Assembly (NCBI RefSeq): GCF_002812125.1
Contig: NZ_NPDQ01000001.1
Span: 248,001-312,000, forward strand
Reading direction: 5' to 3'
Length of the DNA: 64,000 bases
Origin: Leptospira brenneri
Lineage (GTDB): Bacteria > Spirochaetota > Leptospiria > Leptospirales > Leptospiraceae
In this document: piece after piece, positions 9,438 through 17,718 of the stretch
Position numbering within the stretch: the first letter of the stretch is position 1
Layout: each line of letters begins with the position of its first letter
Notes under the pieces: model-generated
Databases searched by the model: none
What the model was told of the DNA's origin: nothing
Seen by the model: only the letters and a program-made list of their open reading frames with translations
Program-made: the position numbers and the translations under genes

Positions 9438-11192
9438 ATGTCATGTCTATTTTGCCAAAAAGGATCTTCTAGTTTTTCGAGGTCAGAGCCTGCGATAGAT
9501 GAAACAAGAACACCTTCTTTTCCCATAGATGATATTGTAGGAAATTCCCTTAACCCATTCAGAGAAATTTATGAATGTAAGGATTGCCATAGCTTTTGGT
9601 GGATCAAAACACGTGGAACAGGAGATCCTAGATCCACCTATCCAGAGTTCTACGAACAAACGGCAGAACGATTTGATGATCAGCGTTCAGAATTGATTCA
9701 AAATCCCACAGTGGCAGGGATGATCACTCATAAAGACTCTTCTTTTCCTTATTCTTTTTTTGCAGAGATTCTTGAAATTCTATCAGTAAAGGAAAAAGAA
9801 AGTGTAAAGGAATTATATCTAAGAAAAGAACCCAATGTTTCTAATGCAGTGAAACGTTGGTTACGTGACTGGTTTTCTAATCATTATCCATCAGAATTCC
9901 AAGAGATTCAAAAAAAAGGAATCCCCGTTTTTTCTAGTGAACTTTTTAGTTTCGACGAAAAAGAAACTGCCCTTGTCTCAGAATTTATATCGATAGACCA
10001 ATTTGTTTTGATCAGTAATGGAGAAGGGGATGCGTGGAAATTACAAACTTATGATTTAAAAACCAAACAAATTCTTTGGAAAAAAAAGATAAAAAGACCC
10101 TTCTTGGAAGGTTTACAAATTCCCATTCTCTTTTATCAAACTGGTTATCTTTGTTTGTATCAGGGTTTTCAAAAAGGATCCGAATATTATTCCAAACTCA
10201 ATCGGCCAGAGACCTTATGCATCTATGATTTGAAAGGAAATCAGATTTTATCAATTTCTCTTAAATTCCAGTGTTACGAAATTTTATCTACGGAAGAAAG
10301 AGATGTTTCTGAAAATCGTATTGTACATAATTTTTGTTTTTCGATTCTATCGGACAAATTGTACATTCCTTACCAATCTAAAATTCAAGTATATGATTTA
10401 AAAACAGGTTCTCTATTTAAAACCATTTCCCTTCCTGGATGGGAAATTTTTTCTGGGAAAGCATTTGAAACCGAATCGGAACAACTTGTATTTTTTACTT
10501 TAAAAGGAATTGTGGGAATGAATTTAATTGATGAAGTAATTTTTCATTATTCATCACATTATCATCCTGTGTTAATTGATTCCCAGTTTAATTTGTACTA
10601 TTATTATTCCATTGTTGAATCAGCAAACACTAGTGAAAAAATAGAATTCAAACAAACACATTCTTCTGGAATCAGTTTGCATCGGCAGCTCTCCTCCAAA
10701 CCTGTAGAATTTCCGGGTGGGATTTATTTACCCTTTTCTTTAGATGAATCTTTTCTTTTAGATTCTAGTTTGCAGATCATTAAAGAGTTTCCCTTTACCT
10801 CAACGAACACAATCGGTCCTCACTCTTTTGGGATTGAAAAAAATCCAATCTTAGTTACAGAAGATAGAATCTTTATCACTAACGATTATTCTGGAATGTA
10901 CATGATCGACTTTTCAGGAAATTTTATCTTTGAAAAACAAATTGATTCAGAAGTCATTTCCCTTTTTACTTTTGATGGAAAACATTCCGTCGTCATTCTG
11001 TCCAAACACGATGACTATAGCGAGGATGGCCAAGTGGAATTAATTTTATTTTCTCCAAACGGAAATAGGATTACAGAAATAACTTTGCCGAGTTTTGCTG
11101 GATTGTCTGTGAGTTTTAATGGGATTGCCCTTTTTTCAAAGGGTAACCAAATCTTTTCGGTAGATTTATTTGCAACGGACCTTTTGGGATGA
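9438..11192 (+). CDS. Zinc-ribbon and beta-propeller-like protein
   Basis: A 584-residue protein I cannot assign to a named family. Two CxxC pairs (C3/C6 and C47/C50) near the N-terminus look like a zinc ribbon. From about residue 180 onward there are recurring propeller-like blades such as YDLKTKQILWKK, YDLKGNQILSIS, YDLKTGSLFKTI and IDFSGNFIFEKQ, resembling PQQ/WD-type repeats. There is no signal peptide or membrane segment. The stop codon overlaps the ATG of the following 7TMR-DISM/SpoIIE phosphatase (ATGA), so the two are co-translated. A role as cytoplasmic partner or input for that phosphatase is plausible but only inferred. Confidence 0.7.
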   Translation: MSCLFCQKGSSSFSRSEPAIDETRTPSFPIDDIVGNSLNPFREIYECKDCHSFWWIKTRGTGDPRSTYPEFYEQTAERFDDQRSELIQNPTVAGMITHKDSSFPYSFFAEILEILSVKEKESVKELYLRKEPNVSNAVKRWLRDWFSNHYPSEFQEIQKKGIPVFSSELFSFDEKETALVSEFISIDQFVLISNGEGDAWKLQTYDLKTKQILWKKKIKRPFLEGLQIPILFYQTGYLCLYQGFQKGSEYYSKLNRPETLCIYDLKGNQILSISLKFQCYEILSTEERDVSENRIVHNFCFSILSDKLYIPYQSKIQVYDLKTGSLFKTISLPGWEIFSGKAFETESEQLVFFTLKGIVGMNLIDEVIFHYSSHYHPVLIDSQFNLYYYYSIVESANTSEKIEFKQTHSSGISLHRQLSSKPVEFPGGIYLPFSLDESFLLDSSLQIIKEFPFTSTNTIGPHSFGIEKNPILVTEDRIFITNDYSGMYMIDFSGNFIFEKQIDSEVISLFTFDGKHSVVILSKHDDYSEDGQVELILFSPNGNRITEITLPSFAGLSVSFNGIALFSKGNQIFSVDLFATDLLG

Positions 11193-13216
11193 AAGGATTT
11201 TTTAAATTATATTTTTCTCTGATGATTTTCCTATTTTTAGGAAGCGGGAGAATCTTTGGGGAAGTTTCTGTCATCGAACTAGGAAATATAGAATCAACTC
11301 CTGTTTATCTTCCTAGTTCTATCTTGGTTTTGGAAGATCCAAGCAATCATTTAGATTTTGAAACGGTAAGCTCACCTGATTATGAATCAAAATTTTTAAA
11401 AGTTCCTTCATCAACCGAAGCATTTAATTTTTCCTATTCAAAATCTACATATTGGCTTCGTGTCCAATTACAAAATTCGAATCCTAAATCCAAAGACATT
11501 GTCATTGTTATCGCTTACCCAAGGTTACAAACAATGGATTTGTACTTTCAGAATCAAAATGGGTTAGAAAAATTTAACTCAGGTTATCTTGTTCCTTTGT
11601 CAGAACGCCCGTACAAAAGTCGGTTTTTTGTTTTTCCCATTACATTTCCTGAAAATTCCATCGGCCAAATCTATTTAAAGGTAAGTTCACCTAATGCAAT
11701 CAATCTCCCCATTCAATTGTGGGAAAGAGTAGCTTATGATCGACACGAAATTGATGATCATGTCATCCAGGCAATCTATTTCGGGATTGCATTTGCAATG
11801 GTCATCTTCAATTTATTTGTATTTTTTATCTTAAAAGATACCAACTATCTACTGTATGTTTTGTTGGTATTTTCAACGGCTTTATCCATTGCATCGTATA
11901 ACGGAATCGCATCGGAATATTTATGGAAAAATTCACCATGGTTGGATCAGTATTCGATCAATCTTTTGATTTCTCTAGTGTTGATTTTATTTTTGATTTT
12001 TATGCGAAATTTATTAAATACAGATACTTTAGTTCCAAAGTTGGACTTTATATGTAAACTTTTGATTTTTGTTCAAATTGTTTTGCCGATTTTGTATATT
12101 TTATCTTTTCATACCTTTATCAAAATGATTGTCATTAGTCATTCATTCACTGCATTTTGGATTTTATTCACTGCGATTATGTGTTCTGTCCAAAAAGAAA
12201 GAATCGCATATTTTTTCCTACTGGCATTTGCATTTTTATTTTTTGCTTTGATTGTTTCCACACTTCGAGCTCTGGGCTTCATTCCCACCAATTCGTTTAC
12301 AATTGACGGCCCACAATTTGGGTCTGCCGCCGAAATGTTGTTACTTGCCTTTGCCCTTGCCGATCGCTACAATACAATTATCAGAGAAAAAGAAACAGCA
12401 GAAGCACTTGCAAAGTTTAATTTAGAACAGTCCAATTTAGATTTAGAAGAAAAGGTCAAAGAAAGAACTCACACCTTGAATAAAACTTTAACTGCAATGA
12501 AACGAGATCTTTTTGTTGCTAAAAAAATCCAAGAAAATTCTCTCATCACAGATCCAAACCTGATCAAACGATTAAATCTTGTGTATCGTTATCTTCCTGT
12601 GTCGGAAGTTGGCGGAGATTTTTTTGATGTTTCCCAGCTGAGTGACTCTAAATTTAGAATTTTAATCGCTGATGCAACTGGTCACGGAGTGCATGCGGCT
12701 ATGATTACGATGGCCATCAAAGGTTTGTATGATAATATCAAAAACTTTGAACTGAGTCCCTCCAAAGTGATGGAAATTTTTAATGAAGAGTTTATGGATA
12801 ACTTTGTTTCTCTCAATAGCCTTTTGACTGCGCTGATTGTTGATATCGACTTCAATTCAAAAACGATTCAATTTGCATCGGCCGGTCATCCGGCTGCGGT
12901 TCTTATAAAAAAGAACCAAATCCAACTTTTAGAAAAAACCGGCCGAATGATGGGATTGAAAAAACAAATCCATTATGGACAATCGGAACTCGATTGGGAA
13001 TCGGGAGACCGGCTCTTTTTGTTTACCGATGGTGTTTTCGAAGTCTCTAATTCCCAAGAAGAAGAGTTTGGGGAAGAAAAAGCTTACGATCTTTTCCAAT
13101 CGACAAGGAATTTGAGTTTAGAGGAAGCAGAGGATCACCTCCTAAAAACACTACAAACTTTCCTAAATGGTCAGGATCGTGAGGACGACCTAACCATTCT
13201 CGGAATCGATTTTTAA
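11189..13216 (+). CDS. 7TMR-DISM sensor with SpoIIE/RsbU-type PP2C phosphatase
   Basis: A 675-residue membrane signalling phosphatase. A signal peptide (about 1-25) is followed by an extracytoplasmic beta-sandwich of the 7TMR-DISM extracellular type 2 (about 30-190), seven hydrophobic helices (about 195-395), a coiled-coil linker (ETAEALAKFNLEQSNLDLEEKVKERT), then a PP2C domain with metal motifs GGDFFDV, IADATGHG and FTDGVFE. Such enzymes dephosphorylate anti-sigma-factor antagonists in partner-switching pathways. No anti-anti-sigma or anti-sigma gene is adjacent. It is coupled to the preceding zinc-ribbon/propeller gene by a 4-nt overlap. Confidence 0.93.
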   Translation: MKGFFKLYFSLMIFLFLGSGRIFGEVSVIELGNIESTPVYLPSSILVLEDPSNHLDFETVSSPDYESKFLKVPSSTEAFNFSYSKSTYWLRVQLQNSNPKSKDIVIVIAYPRLQTMDLYFQNQNGLEKFNSGYLVPLSERPYKSRFFVFPITFPENSIGQIYLKVSSPNAINLPIQLWERVAYDRHEIDDHVIQAIYFGIAFAMVIFNLFVFFILKDTNYLLYVLLVFSTALSIASYNGIASEYLWKNSPWLDQYSINLLISLVLILFLIFMRNLLNTDTLVPKLDFICKLLIFVQIVLPILYILSFHTFIKMIVISHSFTAFWILFTAIMCSVQKERIAYFFLLAFAFLFFALIVSTLRALGFIPTNSFTIDGPQFGSAAEMLLLAFALADRYNTIIREKETAEALAKFNLEQSNLDLEEKVKERTHTLNKTLTAMKRDLFVAKKIQENSLITDPNLIKRLNLVYRYLPVSEVGGDFFDVSQLSDSKFRILIADATGHGVHAAMITMAIKGLYDNIKNFELSPSKVMEIFNEEFMDNFVSLNSLLTALIVDIDFNSKTIQFASAGHPAAVLIKKNQIQLLEKTGRMMGLKKQIHYGQSELDWESGDRLFLFTDGVFEVSNSQEEEFGEEKAYDLFQSTRNLSLEEAEDHLLKTLQTFLNGQDREDDLTILGIDF

Positions 13217-13254
13217 ATTTTTTTCGAAATTAGTTTAATATTAAATAAATATAT

Positions 13255-13306
13255 ATCAAATGACTTGATGTTATAGTCTATTTTCCAATAATAAATTAAT
13301 ATTGGA
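13255..13306 (+). promoter_or_regulatory. Two inverted repeats upstream of the OYE reductase gene
   Basis: ATCAA-ATGAC-TTGAT (13255-13269) and TCCAATA (13284-13290) with TATTGGA (13300-13306) are inverted repeats within 60 bp of the reductase start. A TATAGT lies between them (13272-13277) as a possible -10. The second repeat overlaps the GGAG ribosome site, so it could act as an operator or as an RNA hairpin that masks translation. Function is inferred. Confidence 0.4.
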
Positions 13307-13313
13307 GAACCTT

Positions 13314-14390
13314 GTGAAATCATTATTTTCAGAAGCGAAGTTAGGAAATCTTTCCCTAAAAAACAAAGTGGTCATGGCACCCATGACCCGTTCCCGTTCC
13401 ATCGACAATATCCCAGGAGATATCGTCGCAACTTACTACGAACAAAGAGCCGAAGCGGGACTTATCGTTACCGAAGGAACTTCTCCATCTCCGAATGGAC
13501 TTGGTTATGCGAGAATTCCTGGAATTTACTCCGAAGAACAAACCAAAGCTTGGAAAAAAGTAACCGATAAAGTACATGCCAAAGGAAGCAAAATTTTTGT
13601 GCAACTTATGCATACAGGTCGTATTGGGCATGAACTCAATTTACCGAAAGGAGCTAAGGTGCTTGGCCCATCCGCCATTCTTGCTAAAGGACAAATGTGG
13701 ACCGATGCAGAAGGAATGAAAGACCATCCCACACCACAGGAAATGTCTAAAGCAGAATTAAAATCAACTTTAGAAGAATTTGTGACGGCTTCTAAAAATG
13801 CCATCCAAGCAGGTTTTGATGGAGTGGAATTACACGCGGCCAATGGATATTTGTTAGAACAATTTTTACATCCAAGTTCTAATCAAAGAACAGATGAATA
13901 CGGTGGATCGATTGAAAATCGGATTCGATATATCGTAGAAGTAGCGACAGCTGTCAGCCAAGCGATTGGAAAAGAAAAAACTGCGATTCGTTTGTCTCCT
14001 TATGGTGCTTTTAATGACCTTTTCCCATTCCCAGAAACTCACGACGAATATACATTGTTAGCCGAAAAGCTAAACCAAATAGGAATTGTTTATATTCACT
14101 TAGTAGATCATTCCTCAATGGGTGCACCAACTGTGGAACCAGAAACTGTTGGGAACATTCGAAAGGCATTCAAAGGAACATTGATTTTAAGTGGTGGTTA
14201 TGATGTGGAACGTGCGGAAAAAGACCTCTCGTCAGGACTCGCTGACCTTGTTGCTTATGGAAAACCTTTCCTTGCCAATCCAGATCTCGTCACAAGATTC
14301 CAAAAAAATATTACCTTAGCTTCTTTTGACCAAACCACTCTTTATACACCTGGTGAAAAAGGGTATACTGATTACTCACTAGCAAACTAA
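13314..14390 (+). CDS. nemA: Old Yellow Enzyme family NADPH-dependent reductase (NemA-like)
   Basis: A 358-residue FMN flavoprotein that reduces the C=C bonds of activated alkenes (for example N-ethylmaleimide, 2-cyclohexenone) and nitro compounds, using NAD(P)H. Family features: NKVVMAPMTRSR near the N-terminus, VQLMHTGRIGH, ELHAANGYLLEQFLHPSSNQRTD with the His-x-x-Asn pair and the following RTDEYGGS, and the phosphate-binding SGGYD and ADLVAYGKPFLANPDL segments. I start it at GTG 13314 with GGAG six bases upstream; TTG 13302 lies within the ribosome site. It appears monocistronic, followed by a strong terminator. Likely a detoxification gene under control of the palindromes upstream. Confidence 0.9.
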   Translation: MKSLFSEAKLGNLSLKNKVVMAPMTRSRSIDNIPGDIVATYYEQRAEAGLIVTEGTSPSPNGLGYARIPGIYSEEQTKAWKKVTDKVHAKGSKIFVQLMHTGRIGHELNLPKGAKVLGPSAILAKGQMWTDAEGMKDHPTPQEMSKAELKSTLEEFVTASKNAIQAGFDGVELHAANGYLLEQFLHPSSNQRTDEYGGSIENRIRYIVEVATAVSQAIGKEKTAIRLSPYGAFNDLFPFPETHDEYTLLAEKLNQIGIVYIHLVDHSSMGAPTVEPETVGNIRKAFKGTLILSGGYDVERAEKDLSSGLADLVAYGKPFLANPDLVTRFQKNITLASFDQTTLYTPGEKGYTDYSLAN

Positions 14391-14398
14391 CAATGATT

Positions 14399-14430
14399 AA
14401 CATTCACTAATCTTAAGTGAATGTTTTTTT
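14399..14430 (+). terminator. Rho-independent terminator of the OYE gene
   Basis: Stem AACATTCACT (14399-14408) pairs exactly with AGTGAATGTT (14416-14425), with a 7-nt loop and a run of seven T residues ending at 14430. It lies nine bases after the reductase stop codon. Confidence 0.85.
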
Positions 14431-14460
14431 AGCGCCTCAAATGGACCCAAAACAAAAACC

Positions 14461-14575
14461 CTAGAGTTGCCTTGACCGGGCTATTCCAGGGTGCGCGTTC
14501 GCTCCCGTCACCTTCCATCTAACGATGGTAGGCGACCAAGCCTTCCGTATCCCTGGCGCAGAACATAACATCTAA
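14461..14575. other. Structured GC-rich intergenic element, possible ncRNA
   Basis: The 304-bp gap between the OYE and carbonic anhydrase genes holds an island richer in G and C than its surroundings that folds well on either strand. CCAGGG (14486-14491) pairs with CCCTGG (14551-14556). Inside are two hairpins: GCG-TT-CGC with flanking GGG/CCC (14489-14506), and a 13-position stem 507-519/524-536 (offset 14000) with a TAAC loop and two mismatches. On the minus strand the element is followed by GGGTTTTTGTTTT, so a minus-strand transcript could terminate there. It does not match SRP RNA, 6S, tmRNA or riboswitch classes I know. No ORF explains it. Confidence 0.5.
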
Positions 14576-14712
14576 CAAAAATAGATTCAGTCTTTCCCTC
14601 CTCTCCAATCTTTTGGTCATTTGCTAAATCCAATGTACAGATTTAGAAAGGAAATCCATCCCCAGGAAATTGAATTCTTGCCTAATTCGTTATATTGAAA
14701 TTTTTATCCACT

Positions 14713-15321
14713 ATGTCAAACACACTCATACAACAAGAAACAAGCAAAGTTCATAGTGAAGTCATTGGTGCGAACGAAAAATACGCATCGGAATTTGGGA
14801 AGAAAGGGGAACTCGCCCTCCCTCCCGCGAGAAGTTTTACCATCCTCACCTGTATGGATGCAAGACTTGATCCTGCAAAATATGCAGGACTTGCGGAAGG
14901 AGATGCCCATGTGATTCGCAATGCCGGTGGACGTGCAAGCGATGATGCAATTCGGTCTCTTGTGATTTCTTACAAACTATTAGGGACAAAAGAATTTTTT
15001 GTCATCCATCACTCCGATTGTGGGATGCAATTGTTCACTGATCCGATCATTCGTAACCTTCTCTCTAAAAGTTTGAAAACGGCAACCATTGATTCTAATG
15101 GATGGCGTAACTTAGAAGAATCTGGCGGTTCAGACGAAGCGAAGTTTATTCCGTTTTTAACCTTTGAAAATCTAGAACAAAGTGTGATCGACGATGTTAA
15201 ACGCATCCGAAACCATCCTCTAATCCCTAAAGACATTCCTGTCTATGGATACTATTATGATGTCAAAACAGGAAAACTAGTAGAAGTGAAAGAAGCCACA
15301 AAGATTGGAAGGGCTTCCTGA
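14713..15321 (+). CDS. Beta-class carbonic anhydrase
   Basis: A 202-residue zinc enzyme interconverting CO2 and bicarbonate in the cytoplasm. The beta-class zinc site is intact: C47-x-D49-x-R51 in CMDAR, and H100-x-x-C103 in HHSDCGM, with the [10 protein letters not shown] and RSLVIS segments between. The best start is ATG 14713; an in-frame TTG at 14695 would add six residues, and neither has a good Shine-Dalgarno. The gene is isolated, with structured non-coding sequence on both sides. The sequence resembles the shorter Pro_CA lineages found in Actinobacteria and many environmental bacteria rather than the CynT/Can type; this is a recollection of family style. Confidence 0.92.
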   Translation: MSNTLIQQETSKVHSEVIGANEKYASEFGKKGELALPPARSFTILTCMDARLDPAKYAGLAEGDAHVIRNAGGRASDDAIRSLVISYKLLGTKEFFVIHHSDCGMQLFTDPIIRNLLSKSLKTATIDSNGWRNLEESGGSDEAKFIPFLTFENLEQSVIDDVKRIRNHPLIPKDIPVYGYYYDVKTGKLVEVKEATKIGRAS

Positions 15322-15697
15322 GCCAGAAAACAATAAGTTTATAAAATATGAACTTATTGGGAATAATTTCAGGAGTATTTAGAATTGGATATCTGAAATG
15401 AGGGGATTGTAGTAGAAGGGAGTCATTGGGTGGCGGGTCTAGTTCCCCTCCCTCAATCGGGCGGGGATACTTATATCCAATCTGTACCAGCTTTGCGGGC
15501 GAAGGGACTTGGTCTCGGACATATCTTGTTCTCACTGCGCTCCTGGGCACGGCACCGCTCGTCCTCGTGGCTTTCTTACTGTAACAGTCGTTCCCTATAT
15601 GGGTCACTCCTGTTCCAAGTCGCGTCACAGTTCGATCCCTTCGAAATGATACTTAGATTAAAATTAGATATTTGGAAAAGTTAAAGGATCTGTCTTT
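15322..15697. repeat. GC-rich palindrome-dense intergenic region
   Basis: No credible gene lies between carbonic anhydrase and tRNA-Gly. Right after the gene, CAATAAGTT/AACTTATTG (15331-15339 and 15351-15359) form a hairpin. Then 15421-15640 is markedly GC-richer than its surroundings and dense in short palindromes: CCCCTCCC/GGGCGGGG (15445-15466), ACTGT-A-ACAGT, CCCTATATGGG. It also contains TTGCGGGCGAAGGG (near 15495), a near-exact copy of the 3' end of the adjacent tRNA-Gly read on the plus strand. An 84-codon open frame here has atypical composition and is probably not coding. It looks like a dispersed intergenic repeat with a tRNA-derived fragment, but copy number cannot be judged from one window. 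Confidence 0.45.
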
Positions 15698-15768
15698 TGC
15701 GGGCGAAGGGGCTCGAACCCTCGCCAGAAGCTTGGAAGGCTGCTGTGCTACCGTTACACCACACCCGC
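15698..15768 (-). tRNA. tRNA-Gly (anticodon UCC)
   Basis: A full cloverleaf on the minus strand: acceptor GCGGGTG/CGCCCGC, D arm GTGT/GCAC with loop AACGGTA, anticodon loop CTTCCAA reading TCC, and T arm GAGGG-TTCGAGC-CCCTT. The discriminator is A and CCA is not encoded. The anticodon stem has one C-T mismatch. It is flanked upstream by the M32 peptidase gene (divergent). Confidence 0.95.
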
Positions 15769-15851
15769 GACAGTAAATACATAGTTTTGTTTGTGGGTGA
15801 GGGGTCAATGATTTTTGGTTCCAGAAAGTGTGGTAGGAAGAAAATGAGACT

Positions 15852-17357
15852 ATGGCTCTGCCCCAAGCACTCGAAAATTACCGAAAACAATATCGTAAAA
15901 TCAAACTGTTTCAAGACATCTCATCAGTTCTCCATTGGGATTCAGAAGTGATGATGCCAGAAGAAGGCCGTGAATACCGATCGGCACAGATTGCTGCTGT
16001 GGCAGAACTCACCCATGATTGGATGACCGATAAATCTTTTCTAAACCAAATCCAATTAGCAAAAGACTCAATCAGCCAAATTCCTGAATCAGAGCGGTCA
16101 CTATGGAACCGCGAGTTAGAAGTCCTAATGGAAGAGAAGGAGAAGGCGGATAAATTGCCTTCGGATTTTGTCTCTGAATTTGCGAGGGTAACCAATCTTT
16201 CTCATGCTGAATGGGCCGCCGCAAAGAAGGAAAAAAACTTTCAAACATTTGCCAAACGATTGGAAGAACTTGTAGAACTATCAAAAAAACAAGCAGATTA
16301 CTTTGGTTATACGACAGAACCTTATGATGCACTCCTCGATAGTTATGAAAAAGGTGCCAAAGCAAACCAAATTCAAATTTTGTTTTCTGATTTGAAAGAG
16401 TCACTAGTTCCTATCGTGACTACAGCTCCAAAATTTAAAAATCCATTTCCATGCCCAGTTTCGATAGACAAACAAACTAAATTTTGTAATCGTTTGCCTT
16501 CTCTTCTGGGACTCACTACCAAAGAATCTCGATTAGATACAAGCAACCATCCATTTTCTACCAGTTTAGGCAAAGGTGATAAACGAATTACTACAAGGTA
16601 TTCTGAAACAGATCCATTATCATCTATTTTTGGTGTGTTACATGAAACGGGTCATTCTCTTTATGAATCTGGACTTTCTGCAATGCCAGATTGGCCGACT
16701 CCGATTACAGAATTTTTAAGTTTAGGAATTCATGAATCACAAAGTCGATTGTGGGAAAACCAAGTAGGTCGTTCTTTACCATTTTGGGAATTTGTTTACC
16801 CTATCCTTCTTTCCGATTTTGGATTCACAGACAAAGAACTTCCATTTAAAGAGTTGTATCAATACATCAACAGTACAGAAAAAACAAAAGTTAGAGTCGA
16901 AGCCGACCAAGTGACTTATAATCTTCATATCATTCTTCGTTTTGAAATTGAAAGAGATCTAATCAACGGAAAAATCCAAGTAAAAGATTTGCCTGAAGTT
17001 TGGAACACAAAGATGAAAGAAAGTTTTGGACTCAAAATCGAAAATGATGCAGAAGGTGTTTTACAAGACATTCATTGGTCCATGGGGGCGTTTGGTTATT
17101 TTCCAACCTATACACTCGGAAATATTTTCAGTTCGCAGTTTTTCAAAAAATTTACAGAAGAATTCCCTGATTCGCATAACAAATTTTCAACGAAAGGTGA
17201 TTTTTCTGATCTATTAAATTGGCTCAGAAAAAATATTCATTCTAAAGGAAAAATATATGATGTAGATACTTTAATGCAACAAGTTACAGGTGAATCTGCG
17301 AATTCAAAATATTTAATATCTTATTTGAATGGGAAAATCGAAGAAGTAACAAAATAA
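15852..17357 (+). CDS. M32 family metallocarboxypeptidase (Taq type)
   Basis: A 501-residue zinc carboxypeptidase that removes C-terminal residues with broad specificity. The zinc motif is H264-E-T-G-H268 in VLHETGHSLYESGL. Other family hallmarks are present: LHWDSEVMMP near residue 28, SNHPFST near 232, HESQSRLWEN downstream of the HEXXH, and IHWSMGAFGYFPTYTLGN near the C-terminus. Length equals the family norm. It is cytoplasmic with no signal peptide. A small FliG-C-like gene follows 34 bp downstream in the same direction and may be co-transcribed. Confidence 0.96.
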   Translation: MALPQALENYRKQYRKIKLFQDISSVLHWDSEVMMPEEGREYRSAQIAAVAELTHDWMTDKSFLNQIQLAKDSISQIPESERSLWNRELEVLMEEKEKADKLPSDFVSEFARVTNLSHAEWAAAKKEKNFQTFAKRLEELVELSKKQADYFGYTTEPYDALLDSYEKGAKANQIQILFSDLKESLVPIVTTAPKFKNPFPCPVSIDKQTKFCNRLPSLLGLTTKESRLDTSNHPFSTSLGKGDKRITTRYSETDPLSSIFGVLHETGHSLYESGLSAMPDWPTPITEFLSLGIHESQSRLWENQVGRSLPFWEFVYPILLSDFGFTDKELPFKELYQYINSTEKTKVRVEADQVTYNLHIILRFEIERDLINGKIQVKDLPEVWNTKMKESFGLKIENDAEGVLQDIHWSMGAFGYFPTYTLGNIFSSQFFKKFTEEFPDSHNKFSTKGDFSDLLNWLRKNIHSKGKIYDVDTLMQQVTGESANSKYLISYLNGKIEEVTK

Positions 17358-17391
17358 ATCAATTTCGAATATCAAATTACAAGGGAATTAT

Positions 17392-17718
17392 ATGTCAGGA
17401 TCAGAACAAGTATTAGAAAAACTAAGCCAATTATCATATTTTGATAATCTCGCATTATACTATCTATGTATAGAAACACCTCCACAAACACTTGCGCTTG
17501 CATTTATGCAAATGGATGAAAAAATCGCAGGGTCAATGCTCGGAGTTTTGGATGTACAAAAAAGAAAGTATGTACATGAGTTAATGGCTCTTCAAAAAGA
17601 TAGTTCTGAAGATGCCAAAAAAGCCGCCGCCGAAGGTTTGTTACTCATCGCAGACGGCTTAATTTCTAGAAATTTAATTAGTAAACAAGGTCACTATTTC
17701 TTTGGCACAAAGAGATAA
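17392..17718 (+). CDS. Small stand-alone FliG C-terminal-like protein
   Basis: A 108-residue protein whose pattern follows the helical C-terminal domain of the flagellar rotor protein FliG: a LALYYLCIETPPQTLALAFMQM segment corresponds to the FliG helix DLALALKG region, then EKIAGSMLGVLD...KYVHELMALQ and AAEGLLLIADGLISRNLI correspond to the ARMC/charged-helix end (AAEMLKEDLE...IARRLEEEGEI in FliG). This is pattern recognition, not an alignment score. No FliG N-terminal or middle domain is present. A ribosome site AAGGGAA precedes ATG 17392. The last 25 bp overlap the convergent DUF423 gene. It could modulate the motor or be an unrelated helical protein. Confidence 0.55.
   Translation: MSGSEQVLEKLSQLSYFDNLALYYLCIETPPQTLALAFMQMDEKIAGSMLGVLDVQKRKYVHELMALQKDSSEDAKKAAAEGLLLIADGLISRNLISKQGHYFFGTKR

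Noticed and set aside
14461..14575. Assignment of the structured element as SRP 4.5S RNA
   Set aside because: A CGGAAGG occurs on the minus strand but not in the conserved GGAA-loop tip with the flanking AGCAGCC, so the class does not fit.
15430..15684. An 84-codon open frame in the GC-rich intergenic island
   Set aside because: Low-complexity, Arg/Ser/Leu-rich product unlike the local proteins, overlapping a palindrome-rich region; most likely non-coding sequence.
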